In this document: in pieces, positions 50,701 through 58,369 of the stretch
Layout: each line of letters opens with the position of its first letter
Numbering within the stretch: the stretch's first letter is position 1
NCBI GenBank assembly: GCA_900708905.1
Contig: CAADRB010000007.1
Span: forward strand, 1,093,001 to 1,157,000
Length of the DNA: 64,000 nt
Reading direction: 5' to 3'
DNA from: Hymenolepis diminuta
Taxonomy: Eukaryota > Platyhelminthes > Cestoda > Cyclophyllidea > Hymenolepididae
Notes under the pieces: model-generated
What the model was told of the DNA's origin: nothing
Seen by the model: the letters and a program-made list of their open reading frames with translations, nothing else
Database searches by the model: none
Made by a program: the position numbers and the translations under genes

Positions 50701-53700
50701 GAAAACGTGGAGTTAACTTTCTCTCAGTGTTCAATAAACAAGTTAGACTATTTTTTGTGTTTTTTACTTTGATGATTTTTACTCCTCTTTTTAGTACATG
50801 CGTCACATTATTTTCAGACTGAAATTTATCATTTAGATTTGAATATGACTATATGGTGGTGTATTCGACTAATTTCCTGCCCAAGACTGATGGATATGAT
50901 TTTATAGGATGGAGTTTGAATTTATCATTTTTTTCATAAAACGGTGAGAAGCATTTTTTGCAAGACATTAATGTCTCAAAATTTGATAGAAATCTTCGCG
51001 TCGTAGGGCTAGGAATATTCCCCTTGTTTGTTCAGAGACGAAGTTTTTTTGAAGCTTGACGGTGGGTTCTTTGAACAAAGCGTCGTGATTTTCTCAGAAC
51101 TTAACTCTAAGATTTCTCGCAGTATTTAAATATGGTCAACTTTGGGTCTCTGTTTGACACCTTAATTATTATGATGAAATGGCTTGGATAAAGATTCGAT
51201 TCACGTGGTAACTGTTGGTCCCTCAAAAAAAGCAAAGTTTAACCATTTAATACACTTGTTCTTCATTATAGACCCTAAGTCCCAATATAATTTATTTAGA
51301 GAGATCAGGACTGAGTGTCATTAACGCTTTATTGTCTTGCCGGTTTTAGGAAAAGCTCTCGCAGACAAACTCTGGGTGGTAACAGAAAGTCCAACACTCT
51401 AAGTTCTTCTGTAACAAAACGATCCTCCCTTACTCGTCGTCAGCCCCGTCTTCCGAGTTCCTCTTCTAGTTCTTCGGACGATTATCAGAGAGGAGCAGCC
51501 TTCTCTTGTGCCACACGTCCTCGCTACCCTCATTCATCTCGTAGCCGCAATCATCGATCACTAAACCCTGACCCTCCACCACTCGAGGTGATTGGCTCCT
51601 CCATAAACCCCAAACCTCGGAACCCTCCTGATCAAACCCGTGTCTATCGTCGCAATTCCTCCACCTCGCGAGGACAAGATGAGCTTTCCTCTGTAAGCCA
51701 CAGACGCAGTCATAGCACCACAGGGCGAATCAGGAGTTGCTATCATCCCTGCGGAAGCTGTGGTGGAAGTGGTTATAGTATCAATACCATTGGACGAGAA
51801 CCAGATGAGGAATTCGCCTATGAGCCACCTCTCCACAATCGTACTATCAGGTTCGCTTATCTTAAATGAAAAATTTCTTCCCGTGTTACTTCTTTATCTA
51901 ATTAGATGTGGTTGTATAGTTGTCTAATGCCAGTTCCTGTAATCTACTTGAAAGAGTGAGTTTCTTAGTGTTTCAATCGCTGTCTTATGAATAATCGCCG
52001 TCTCTAGATACGCAAATAAGTATCATTCGGCTCTGTCCTTCATGGAGCGCTACTGATAATAATTTAGGTACTATTTATCATTGTTAATTTGTATAGTGAT
52101 AGGTTCACGATGCCGACTCGAGTTATCTACGAGTATAGCAGGTGAGTGTGTGTTCTAGAGTGATGTTCCGTTTTATTCGTTGCATGGTTTCGCGCGCTCG
52201 CTGGTTTATCGTGCTATTTAACTGCTGCTCGTGTACTGAAATACAATTCAGTAGGGTGAATTTATATCGATATTCCTTTTGGGACTTTTCAGACAAGGAC
52301 CTGTGGTTCGACTGCCGGTGCACGATTACGGTGGGTGGACCGAAAGAGTCTACGGAATGAAGGAACTTTATGGTTCATCGGTTTCGCCGCAAACTGGTCG
52401 GGCTTACAATACTATTGGCCATCAACCTTCAACTAATTTGAAGTAAGTGGAGTTCATTAATTTTATCAGTGTTGTCTCATGATGTTGTCAAATACTTTGC
52501 ATATTAGTATTAGAAAAGCAGTAACTCAATTAAGGGTTAGATCAATATCTGAATTTTTATGCTCTTTCCAATATTGCCGTTCGATGATAGTGATCAGAAA
52601 ATTTTTATTTGAATTTCGAGTTGGACAGCAAGATGCATGATGTACTAAAAAGAGAAATGATTGTGACTTTATCATTATTACCCTGGAGAAGTATCTATAG
52701 AGAGAGTAAAATAAGAACAAGAATCGAAGAGTCTGTTGGAGTTTGGGTAACAAATAACGCCTGGCAGCTAACAATTAATAACAGTAATAACAATTGTGGA
52801 GCTGAACACCAGGAGTTGATTAGACCAAGAATGCATTGAACGAACCGCAATCAAGGATTCAAAAGGGTAAGAGCGATTTGAGGAAAGAGGGCAATCATGA
52901 GGCAGCGTAGGAGTATGTGTCTGACAAGCGTATGTCTGCATGTGTGTGTGTGTGCGTGTGGACACAGAAAAGCAGTTTTTGTAAATCATTTGGATGAGGA
53001 CGTGTGTGAGGACATAAGTGCGGGTGTACTTTTAATGAAACGGGACGGTTATGGAAAAAGGAATGATAACATGAATAGATGGAGTGGCTCCAAACATCGC
53101 GGAGGTGAACTGTGCCTTTGCAACGCTCATTCGAGGTACATATAATTAGCTTAATCCCTTAACTAATCCTATCCAAATAGTTAATTGTGATTCATCCTTC
53201 CAATCTAAAGGCCTTCGTCCCATTTCCGAATTCATCTGGTTGAGTGCTTTTTATTCATGAAATTTAGTTTGTTCTCGCAAGTCTTGTGTTTCAAAGTTAA
53301 AATTTATGAATCCAGTCCGCGAATCTTTAGAAGGGGGTAGCAGATAGGCATGTAATTGCTCCTCTAGATGTTTTGCTGACTATACTCCTTTAATTTTTAC
53401 GGTTGAATAGGGAATGCGGAAGCAAAACGCAAAAATATCAACTGATTTGCATTAAGTAATTAAATTAGTCATATAATAACTATATGTGCTTATTGTATGT
53501 CGCTAATTACATACAGAGGGTTTATAGAAAGGTTTAACTGTATTGCGATCGTATATTGTGAACGAGTGCGAGGTTATTGACTAGTAGTCCGAAGCAAGAT
53601 CACCAGTTTACAAAAAACCAGAAAATGGAATAAAAGTTAGGGATGACAATACTACAGATCCCAACTATAAATTTTGCGTTCAGTTTTAAGCGGATTAGTA

Positions 53701-55585
53701 GATTGTTTAAAATGAGTAGTTGATCGTGCCCCTATCTCATACACTTCCTTTGTTATTCAAAAGGCAACAATTTTTCCTATGTAACTTCAATATCTGGACA
53801 AATGCTTGGCCTCTGCGTGCGGGTTTAGACTTTCCTGATTTTAGATTAAACTGAAATTGTTTTCTATGAAAACTTCTTTAGAAAGCTGTTCCTTTCGTCT
53901 TTATTTGCTCTAGAAAGTTCAATCATTAACGTGTTCTTTTTCTTATGTCTAAAGTAGCTTAATCAATCAAGACAGGTTTTCCAATGCATCCATATCGATG
54001 CATCATGCCAATGAGTTGAAATCTTTACAAAAAACTCATTATAATTTGGAATCGCATATTGTTTTGCTAGTATTTAACATTTCTATTGCGGATTTTTCAT
54101 AGGATATTGCTTAAACGGTGTAGTGAAAAGATTTACGAGACCTATTTTTGTTTTACAGACGAAGTTGGTTGAGTCCAAATCAGCCCACATGGGATTCAAC
54201 TGGCCGAAATTCGAATATGATTCCTGCTACGTCTTCACCGGTTATTCCCCAGAGGTCCAGCCGAAAGACACGCCAGTATGTCCCTTCTGTCGGGTCGAAT
54301 AGTCTCTTTTACCATCACAGTCAACTTGAAGATACTTTTTCTTCGGGGTCGGATGATAGGGGAACACCTCAGAGGGATGTTGCTGTTCTCCCTACGTCAA
54401 GGTCCTTTTGCAATAATACGAGTCGAAGTAGGCGCAGGAGTAGCAGTCGGCACATGGTGAGACTTAAGTGAATTTGTAATATCATACGAAAACTATTCTT
54501 TAAAGCGGAATTGTAAATAGCCATTTTGTACTATGAGGGTAATTTGATCAAAGAAATCGGGAAAATCGTACTTCTTTTCAGAAGGATTCCTGCTTCTGCC
54601 CTTTTAATTCCCTAAAAAGATAACTCTGTTTACAGATGAATATTAACTGTCCAAGCCAATTTGGAGAAAGGTAAGAGTTAAGAGGTGAAAAACCCGTACT
54701 TTATCACCCCTCTTGTTGATCGGAATTGGACAGTGCAGTTGGCTATCGGCATCACTGTCTGCGAATCGATGAGGATCGATCTCGTGACCACCATCTGAGC
54801 AGATGAACACGTTGACTATTAATTTTTTACCAGTGCGGTTTTATTGTTCATCTCGTTTCCACATCAGTTGAATATTCAGGTAGATTTATCTTATTGATGG
54901 TCCGAAAGAAACTATTTTTATTTGTATTGTACTGATTTTCCTTAATTTATGGGCCTAATGTCATTAGGTTTGTAGTTGTTTCCTTCTATGCCCTTTTCAA
55001 GTGAGGGCTCGACACAATTTTGCTACTTTTCTCCTGAAGCACCTCTTTGGCATCAGCACGCAGTCTTATTTTCACAGCGATGTTCAAATTCCGGAAGTGT
55101 TATTACATCTTTGGAATAAATAGCTTTCGTTATTCAGTATTTCTATATAATCTGATCGATCCCCCCAACCAAACATCCAGCTAAATAACAGAAAAAATAG
55201 GGATAGAGATGTGATCTTGTATTTTTTTGAATTCAAGTCACAGATCACTTAATCTGGAAAATAGTGATCCGATCCGCTATCATCTCTAGTTTTCTATGCG
55301 CCATGCCTGCATTTTAGTTTCTTTTAATTTCAGTCAATTGAACAGGAGGATTTCCCATCACCAACAAATGCAGGTATTAATGCCTTCTCAACAGCTCGAT
55401 CAGTCACTCAGATGGCACACCGGCTAAATAACAAGCTCTCACGTCATCAAGATTGTCGGGAATATATTCCTCATCAGCAGCAATCTTTTCAACAACTGTC
55501 ATCGTCTTCCGTCCGACATAGTAGTCGTTCGCGCCATCAAGGTAATGGAACCTATTTGACCACGATGTTGGATGATGACTTTTAG
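25762..55585 (+). CDS. AKNA: AKNA-like coiled-coil protein (19 exons, 1247 aa)
   Basis: Exons: 25762-25914, 25989-26054, 26553-26750, 32266-32351, 37666-37762, 41895-42313, 45089-45210, 46655-46885, 47043-47363, 48084-48187, 48262-48367, 48438-48493, 49132-49499, 50502-50678, 51350-51850, 52103-52141, 52293-52442, 54159-54456, 55334-55585. All 18 junctions keep frame; total 3,744 nt including TAG. The best family signal is residues about 188-238, a coiled coil (LRELQNQLNQ joined to LQHYYDNLLAKHAAAEMTID) with the LLxKxAxAExTIDxxR pattern of the AKNA domain. Other coils lie at about 393-455 and 780-800 (LSGEVMSLEADIKRLREGI). Most of the rest is Ser/Arg/Pro-rich and probably disordered; a Cys cluster (CYHPCGSC) is near residue 966. 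Human AKNA (about 1,440 aa) organises microtubules at centrosomes; that role is inferred here. The ATG follows a TTTTAG that may be a 5' UTR acceptor, so an upstream exon is possible. Confidence 0.72.
26751..32265 (+). other. AKNA-like intron 3 (5.5 kb)
   Basis: Holds a full-length-looking SINE at about 29206-29375 and otherwise T-rich unique sequence. No further exon recognised. Confidence 0.65.
29206..29375 (+). repeat. tRNA-derived SINE, copy with intact A box
   Basis: Head CCGCCGGTAGCGTAGTGGTT contains a consensus RNA polymerase III A box (TAGCGTAGTGG, 29213-29223); a degenerate B box (AGGTCGAAGTTTAT) follows about 40 bp downstream. The body GGGAATGGTCAACCGCACTGG is shared with the other copies. 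It is not a functional tRNA: no acceptor stem pairing is evident and the body continues beyond tRNA length. Confidence 0.65.
32266..32351 (+). CDS. AKNA: AKNA-like exon 4
   Basis: 86 nt, Ser/Asn/Gln-rich (ALTPTKSSSQLATNG...), TTTTAG acceptor and GTAAGT donor, leaving two bases that fit exon 5 (GG+A). No domain. Confidence 0.68.
35574..35583. other. Assembly gap (10 N)
   Basis: Flanked by CCCTCCTT on the left and CCCCCGTCA on the right, the same C-rich context as the gap at 42568. Confidence 0.99.
36655..36835 (-). repeat. tRNA-derived SINE, minus strand
   Basis: The reverse complement reads GATAGCGTGACGGTTTGC, AAGTCAGAGGTCACGAGATC, GTCACTGCACTGGTTAGTTC and GAGGTGGCAGG, colinear with the other copies. 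Confidence 0.62.
37666..42313 (+). CDS. AKNA: AKNA-like exons 5-6: AKNA-type coiled coil
   Basis: Exon 5 (37666-37762) ends RKLRELQNQLNQ; exon 6 (41895-42313) opens EKATRKQQEDYIQQLQHYY and continues NLLAKHAAAEMTIDHFRF, then a Ser/Thr/Pro-rich tail to NPLEVE. Together they form one continuous heptad coil split by a 4.1-kb phase-0 intron. The AKHAAAEMTID core resembles the KYAxAENTIDxLR core of the AKNA domain, which is the basis for naming the gene. Confidence 0.75.
37870..38580 (+). repeat. Imperfect direct duplication inside an intron
   Basis: GAGAGGCATACATTTGGTTC.. at about 37873 and GAGAGATGCATTTGGTTC.. at about 38490 are followed by similar sequence (AAATTGCTT.. / TAATTGCTTTCAA.., then GAAGATGAAAAGG / GGAGAAGTGAAAA), about 610 bp apart. 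Origin unknown. Confidence 0.4.
40745..40920 (-). repeat. tRNA-derived SINE, minus strand, near full length
   Basis: The reverse complement starts with TATGCAGTGGTAAACTTGC and AAGTCAGAGGTCACTAGTTC (B-box like GTTCGATGCC), then GATGCACACCCAGTGAGC, GTGGCAGAATTCGAGTTT and ACCACCAAGAGTTCCATGAT. This is the best copy for defining the 3' body. Confidence 0.65.
42568..42571. other. Assembly gap (4 N)
   Basis: Flanked by CCTTCCC and CCCCGTCAG, probably an unresolved C homopolymer. Confidence 0.99.
44400..44530 (+). repeat. tRNA-derived SINE, plus strand
   Basis: GGAGGTCACCGGTTCGATGC has the best B box of the set (GGTTCGATGC), followed by GAGCGGAATGGTCAACCACA and TTCTCACCAAGGAGGCTCTA. The A-box end is degraded. 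Confidence 0.62.
45089..45210 (+). CDS. AKNA: AKNA-like exon 7
   Basis: Encodes SDQQYNALAPNKPAFG..., Asn/Gly/Ser-rich, TTCTAG acceptor and GTAAGG donor; phases fit exon 6 (GA+G) and exon 8 (G+TA). Confidence 0.7.
45211..46654 (+). other. AKNA-like intron 7 (1.4 kb)
   Basis: AT-rich, no repeat or exon recognised. Confidence 0.65.
46655..47363 (+). CDS. AKNA: AKNA-like exons 8-9
   Basis: Exon 8 (46655-46885) encodes a second coiled coil, from NLENQLASSLAAIHDRLNTI through LSRRYQAGLYLWSE. Exon 9 (47043-47363) continues with SRLNHLTRRLEKV and a long Ser/Thr-rich linker. The exon 9 acceptor is a NAGNAG (TTTAGCAG), so the protein may include or lack one Ala. Confidence 0.73.
47364..48083 (+). other. 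AKNA-like intron 9
   Basis: 720 nt; nothing recognised beyond a TTCTTGTAG acceptor at its end. Confidence 0.6.
48084..48493 (+). CDS. AKNA: AKNA-like exons 10-12
   Basis: Three short exons (48084-48187, 48262-48367, 48438-48493) separated by 74- and 70-nt introns encode ESAESFFVRLLTRYNKLKVI, VESLMQRMLQLSDRYSNQST and VNEPLVADHRVFTQPLS. A long continuous ORF across part of this region (to 48556) is only frame read-through of the introns. Confidence 0.72.
48494..49131 (+). other. AKNA-like intron 12
   Basis: 638 nt, no repeat or gene recognised. Confidence 0.6.
49132..49499 (+). CDS. AKNA: AKNA-like exon 13
   Basis: 368 nt encoding a low-complexity linker (LVNDVSTKPRQM, SDSGLWATDSYS, SSTEHSDEIDID). 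TTTTTCAG acceptor, GTTAGT donor. No domain. Confidence 0.7.
49500..50501 (+). other. AKNA-like intron 13
   Basis: 1.0 kb; no repeat or exon recognised. Confidence 0.6.
50502..50678 (+). CDS. AKNA: AKNA-like exon 14: third coiled coil
   Basis: Encodes LSGEVMSLEADIKRLREGIA followed by a Ser-rich tail. Human AKNA also has short downstream coils, but alignment by eye is not decisive. Confidence 0.7.
50679..51349 (+). other. AKNA-like intron 14
   Basis: 671 nt; nothing recognised. Confidence 0.6.
51350..51850 (+). CDS. AKNA: AKNA-like exon 15: Arg/Ser-rich with Cys cluster
   Basis: 501 nt, the longest exon: RKSSRRQTLGGNRKS, a seven-Ser run, SRSRNHRSLNPDPPPLEV, then RSCYHPCGSCGGSGYS with a C-x3-C-x2-C arrangement. 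The donor is a weak GTTCGC, but phase continues into exons 16 and 17. No canonical AT-hook (RGRP) core is present. Confidence 0.7.
52103..52442 (+). CDS. AKNA: AKNA-like exons 16-17
   Basis: Exon 16 is a 39-nt micro-exon (52103-52141, FTMPTRVIYEYS) between GATAG and GTGAGT. Exon 17 (52293-52442) encodes RQGPVVRLPVHDYGGWTERV and on to HQPSTNLK. Both keep phase 2 on each side, so skipping either would leave the frame intact. Confidence 0.66.
52443..54158 (+). other. AKNA-like intron 17 (1.7 kb)
   Basis: Contains dispersed-repeat copy 3 (about 52750-53130) with a short GT run; otherwise AT-rich. Confidence 0.62.
52750..53130 (+). repeat. Dispersed repeat family, copy 3 (with a GT microsatellite)
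   Basis: Colinear with the copies at 20500 and 23190; includes CTGAACACCAGGAGTTGATT, TGACAAGCGTATG, a GT-rich tract at 52941-52960, GTGTGAGGACA and GGGACGGTTATGGAAAAAGG. Confidence 0.58.
54159..54456 (+). CDS. AKNA: AKNA-like exon 18
   Basis: Encodes RSWLSPNQPTWDSTGRNSN through SRSRRRSSSRHM, basic and Ser-rich. TTTACAG acceptor, GTGAGA donor, phase 0 into the last exon. Confidence 0.7.
54457..55333 (+). other. AKNA-like intron 18
   Basis: 877 nt holding a minus-strand SINE at about 54690-54835. Confidence 0.62.
54690..54835 (-). repeat. tRNA-derived SINE, minus strand
   Basis: The reverse complement includes AGTCAACGTGTTCATCTGC, GTGGTCACGAGATCGATCC and CGATAGCCAACTGCACTGTC, matching the family order. 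The A box is degraded. Confidence 0.6.
55334..55585 (+). CDS. AKNA: AKNA-like last exon
   Basis: Encodes SIEQEDFPSPTNAG through LTTMLDDDF and the TAG stop at 55583-55585; Gln/Ser/Arg/His-rich, with an acidic-hydrophobic C-terminus. Confidence 0.72.
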   Translation, partial: SIEQEDFPSPTNAGINAFSTARSVTQMAHRLNNKLSRHQDCREYIPHQQQSFQQLSSSSVRHSSRSRHQGNGTYLTTMLDDDF

Positions 55586-55805
55586 CAAATTTTAAATTGA
55601 TGCTACCGTTTATTATTAAGTAGTACTACTACCAATACTACTATTATAAATCATCTTTGAATCTCAAATATATACAAACACTTCTCCTTCTTTCATCACC
55701 TTTTCTTTGTATTTTATGTATTGACTTTATCATGGAAAAGGTTCTTCTGTTTTTCTCCTGTGTACGATCATGAGTAGGAAAATGGCATATTATGGGTTTT
55801 TCTTA

Positions 55806-55811
55806 AATAAA
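55806..55811 (+). terminator. Candidate polyadenylation signal of the AKNA-like gene
   Basis: AATAAA about 220 nt after the stop codon; the first canonical hexamer downstream that I see. The cleavage site is not determined. Confidence 0.5.
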
Positions 55812-56399
55812 CAGTTGGTTATTTGTTAAATGAACTTTTCTTTTCTTTTGACTGACAAATTAATACTGCTTGGTAGTGAATCAGGTACTACGATTGGGTT
55901 ATTCATATCAGAATTTAACTGCTTACTCCAAATATTGGTCATAAACCTTTTTTACATTTAACGATCCTACAGAAATTAAGGTAGCTCTAATTCTTAAAGG
56001 CATTTTAGAAGCAAAAACAAGTTAGGCTAGATATCCCTCATCGAAGTAATAATACAAAAGTCTTTATCAGGTAAGAAGACTGAGAGTTGAGTGAGGTCAC
56101 AAATATGTTGGACAGCTGGAAGTGGGTAAGGGGGGAACAGGGAGAAAAGACGAGGAATTCAATGCTGGGTGAGGACAATTCGGATTGAGGTACGATAAGG
56201 CTGTTGACCGTCCTCGAGGTCTTTGTTCATTGATGGACATTTGACAATTAGGGTAGAAGTATGAGTCGGTAGGCGTACAGTATATAGATACTGAGCAAGG
56301 ATGCGTAGGTGCTACAATGCGGGAAGCGGGGGCTAAAGTCTTCATTATGACACATTACATAGATAAGGCGAATAAATATGAAAGAAATTAAAGTCTGTA

Positions 56400-56625
56400 A
56401 GACGTGTAAAAGGTGGAAATAAGGACCAAGAGGCCTAAAGATTACAAATAGTGGGAGCAGGCGGCCATTTACTCCACATAGGATGCATGGTCTAGATAGG
56501 AATTCATTGAAGAACGTTTTATGGGCAGGATAGAAGTATGCGACACAAAAGGTCTAAAAGAGTAAGAAAAATATAAAGGTGGACCAAGAGCCATTGAAAG
56601 ATACAAAGAGTGGAAGAAAGCAACA
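56400..56625 (+). repeat. Imperfect direct repeat, about 165 bp apart
   Basis: AAAAGGTGGAAATAAGGACC..AGATTACAAATAGTGGG at about 56407 is echoed by ATAAAGGTGGACCAAGAGCC..AGATACAAAGAGTGG at about 56574. Confidence 0.45.
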
Positions 56626-58060
56626 ATTTTGCCACAACGGCTACTCTGTTTCAAGCAGCATGGGACTGTGGTTTAGCATATCTCCAGTCCTTGTTCTCAT
56701 TGGACCATTATACACAAATTGAAGACTCTGGAGTTCGCAAATAATTGGGGACAGCGTATATATCTATCACTTTCTCGCGATTTAAGAGCAATAAACTAAA
56801 CATTTATACGTGGAAAAGGATTTGTACGAGGAATATAGATGATAAAGAATTTTACTGAACTGCAAGATTCAGAAGTAAACTTCACTAACTGAAACACCCA
56901 CCACCCTTACTTAAGGCATTAATATCATTTTTCGGTTGTCAGATTATAGTGTACGCCACCTACGGACATTATTATTACAGTTCACTTGGAGTTAACCCTA
57001 GTGATCACTGCTAGGCTAAAAATATCTTGGCTACTCTTGATTACTAGAAGGACAAAATGCATTCAAACGGTATGACCAACCATTCAGTTCAGTCATCTTA
57101 CTGTAAGCTCGGAACATCATAGACAGAAAATTGCTCAATAATCTGAGAGGTTAAATTCTGAACTGTGTAACAATGGTGTATGAGACTGTTAGGCTAGCAA
57201 CCACGCCAGCCCGAGAACCAGAGAAAGGCTATCATTTTATATAAACTCTACTTCAACCCCATACCACAGTGGACGGTGATAACTGAGGCTAAATGATGAC
57301 TGGTTCTCACCCTCGTAACCCTTCACGCTTTATGCTCCATTTTCATATCTCTCCTATTTATGGACTTTGCACCCTTTCAAACTATATTGCTTTGTTTATA
57401 AGACGTCCTTTAATAAATACCTATTCAGATCACATTTCCCACACAGTGAAGAAAACCCATTAATTAATGTCAAACTTATGAATCCGGAATTTAGATGAAA
57501 GATCATCTCAATACCCCGACTTTATCCTTTCTTCCCTTAGTGCACTATAGTATTGCTCCTCATGTTTAGATTACTTTCCATGATTTAGAACTGTACATTT
57601 TTAGTGTGTCCTCATCCCTTGAATAGACAGATAAGATTCAAACTGTATTTACTCTACGATGAAGAAAAATATCAAGATATCATGACAGATTTCTTCACAA
57701 TGAACTTCTACGATTCCGACTTCGAAAATTATATGCTACTTTTAGTCATTATGACAATAAAACCAATTAATACTTGGTGCCTTTTGAAAAAAGTTCAATC
57801 AATCGGAAAATAAAACCATTTTTAGTATCTCCAAGTCAAAAACCATACATTATCATACAAATACTGGGAATGTTACAGCGATAAGAAAATCATATGTCAA
57901 AGAATAAAGATTAAACACCCTAACTATTCACAGCGGAATTCTCGTGTAAATGAAAAGACAAACAAAGAACAATTCAGAAATGGGTTTTCACAAACGAAGT
58001 CATGGTGTCGAATGTACCGTAGAAAGGAGTACAAGGAAAGAAAACAGAGAGAAATCGACT

Positions 58061-58369
58061 TCAGAACCCTTCAGATTCAGGCATAAGCGGAGCAGACGCT
58101 TCAAGTCCAAGGGTGGCCGGTCGCGGGCTGAGACGACCTCGAAGTGACCAACAAAAGGTTATAGCGGCTCGCAAGAGGAGACAGATAAGACTTCCAGTGG
58201 CAAACACACCTCCCACAATGGCTGAAAGACGCACAAGGAGCCGGATTATGGAACCACTTCCGCCGCCTCCTGCTAGAGCCTCCACTTCAACTCGAACTGG
58301 AAAGGTGTCGTACCGAAAGAAAACGCCGGGAACACCGTGGCTTTGATTATTATGATTAATCGAGCGTGC
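58061..58369 (-). CDS. ERGIC2: ERGIC2 last exon with the second membrane span
   Basis: 103 codons after TTTCTAG. SHGVPGVFFRYD and RLSAIVGGVFATG match the human SHGVSGIFMKYD and RLCGIVGGIFSTTG blocks. Between them is a GGGGSGS stretch not found in vertebrate ERGIC2. The C-terminus (APLMPESEGF) has no dilysine signal. It is more GC-rich than its surroundings, so the opposite strand shows spurious arginine-rich ORFs. Confidence 0.92.
   Translation of the reverse strand, partial: ARSINHNNQSHGVPGVFFRYDTFPVRVEVEALAGGGGSGSIIRLLVRLSAIVGGVFATGSLICLLLRAAITFCWSLRGRLSPRPATLGLEASAPLMPESEGF

Larger units (their letters stand above)
55586..58060. other. Convergent intergenic region
   Basis: 2.5 kb between the stops of the AKNA-like gene (+) and ERGIC2 (-), holding both 3' UTRs. 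It includes an imperfect purine-rich duplication (about 56400-56450 and 56570-56620). No convincing gene. Confidence 0.6.

Noticed and set aside
57950..58346. Two overlapping plus-strand ORFs rich in Arg and Lys, one with a PPPPAR stretch
   Set aside because: They are antisense to the last exon of ERGIC2, whose minus-strand frame matches the family closely; the composition is a shadow of the GC-rich coding exon.
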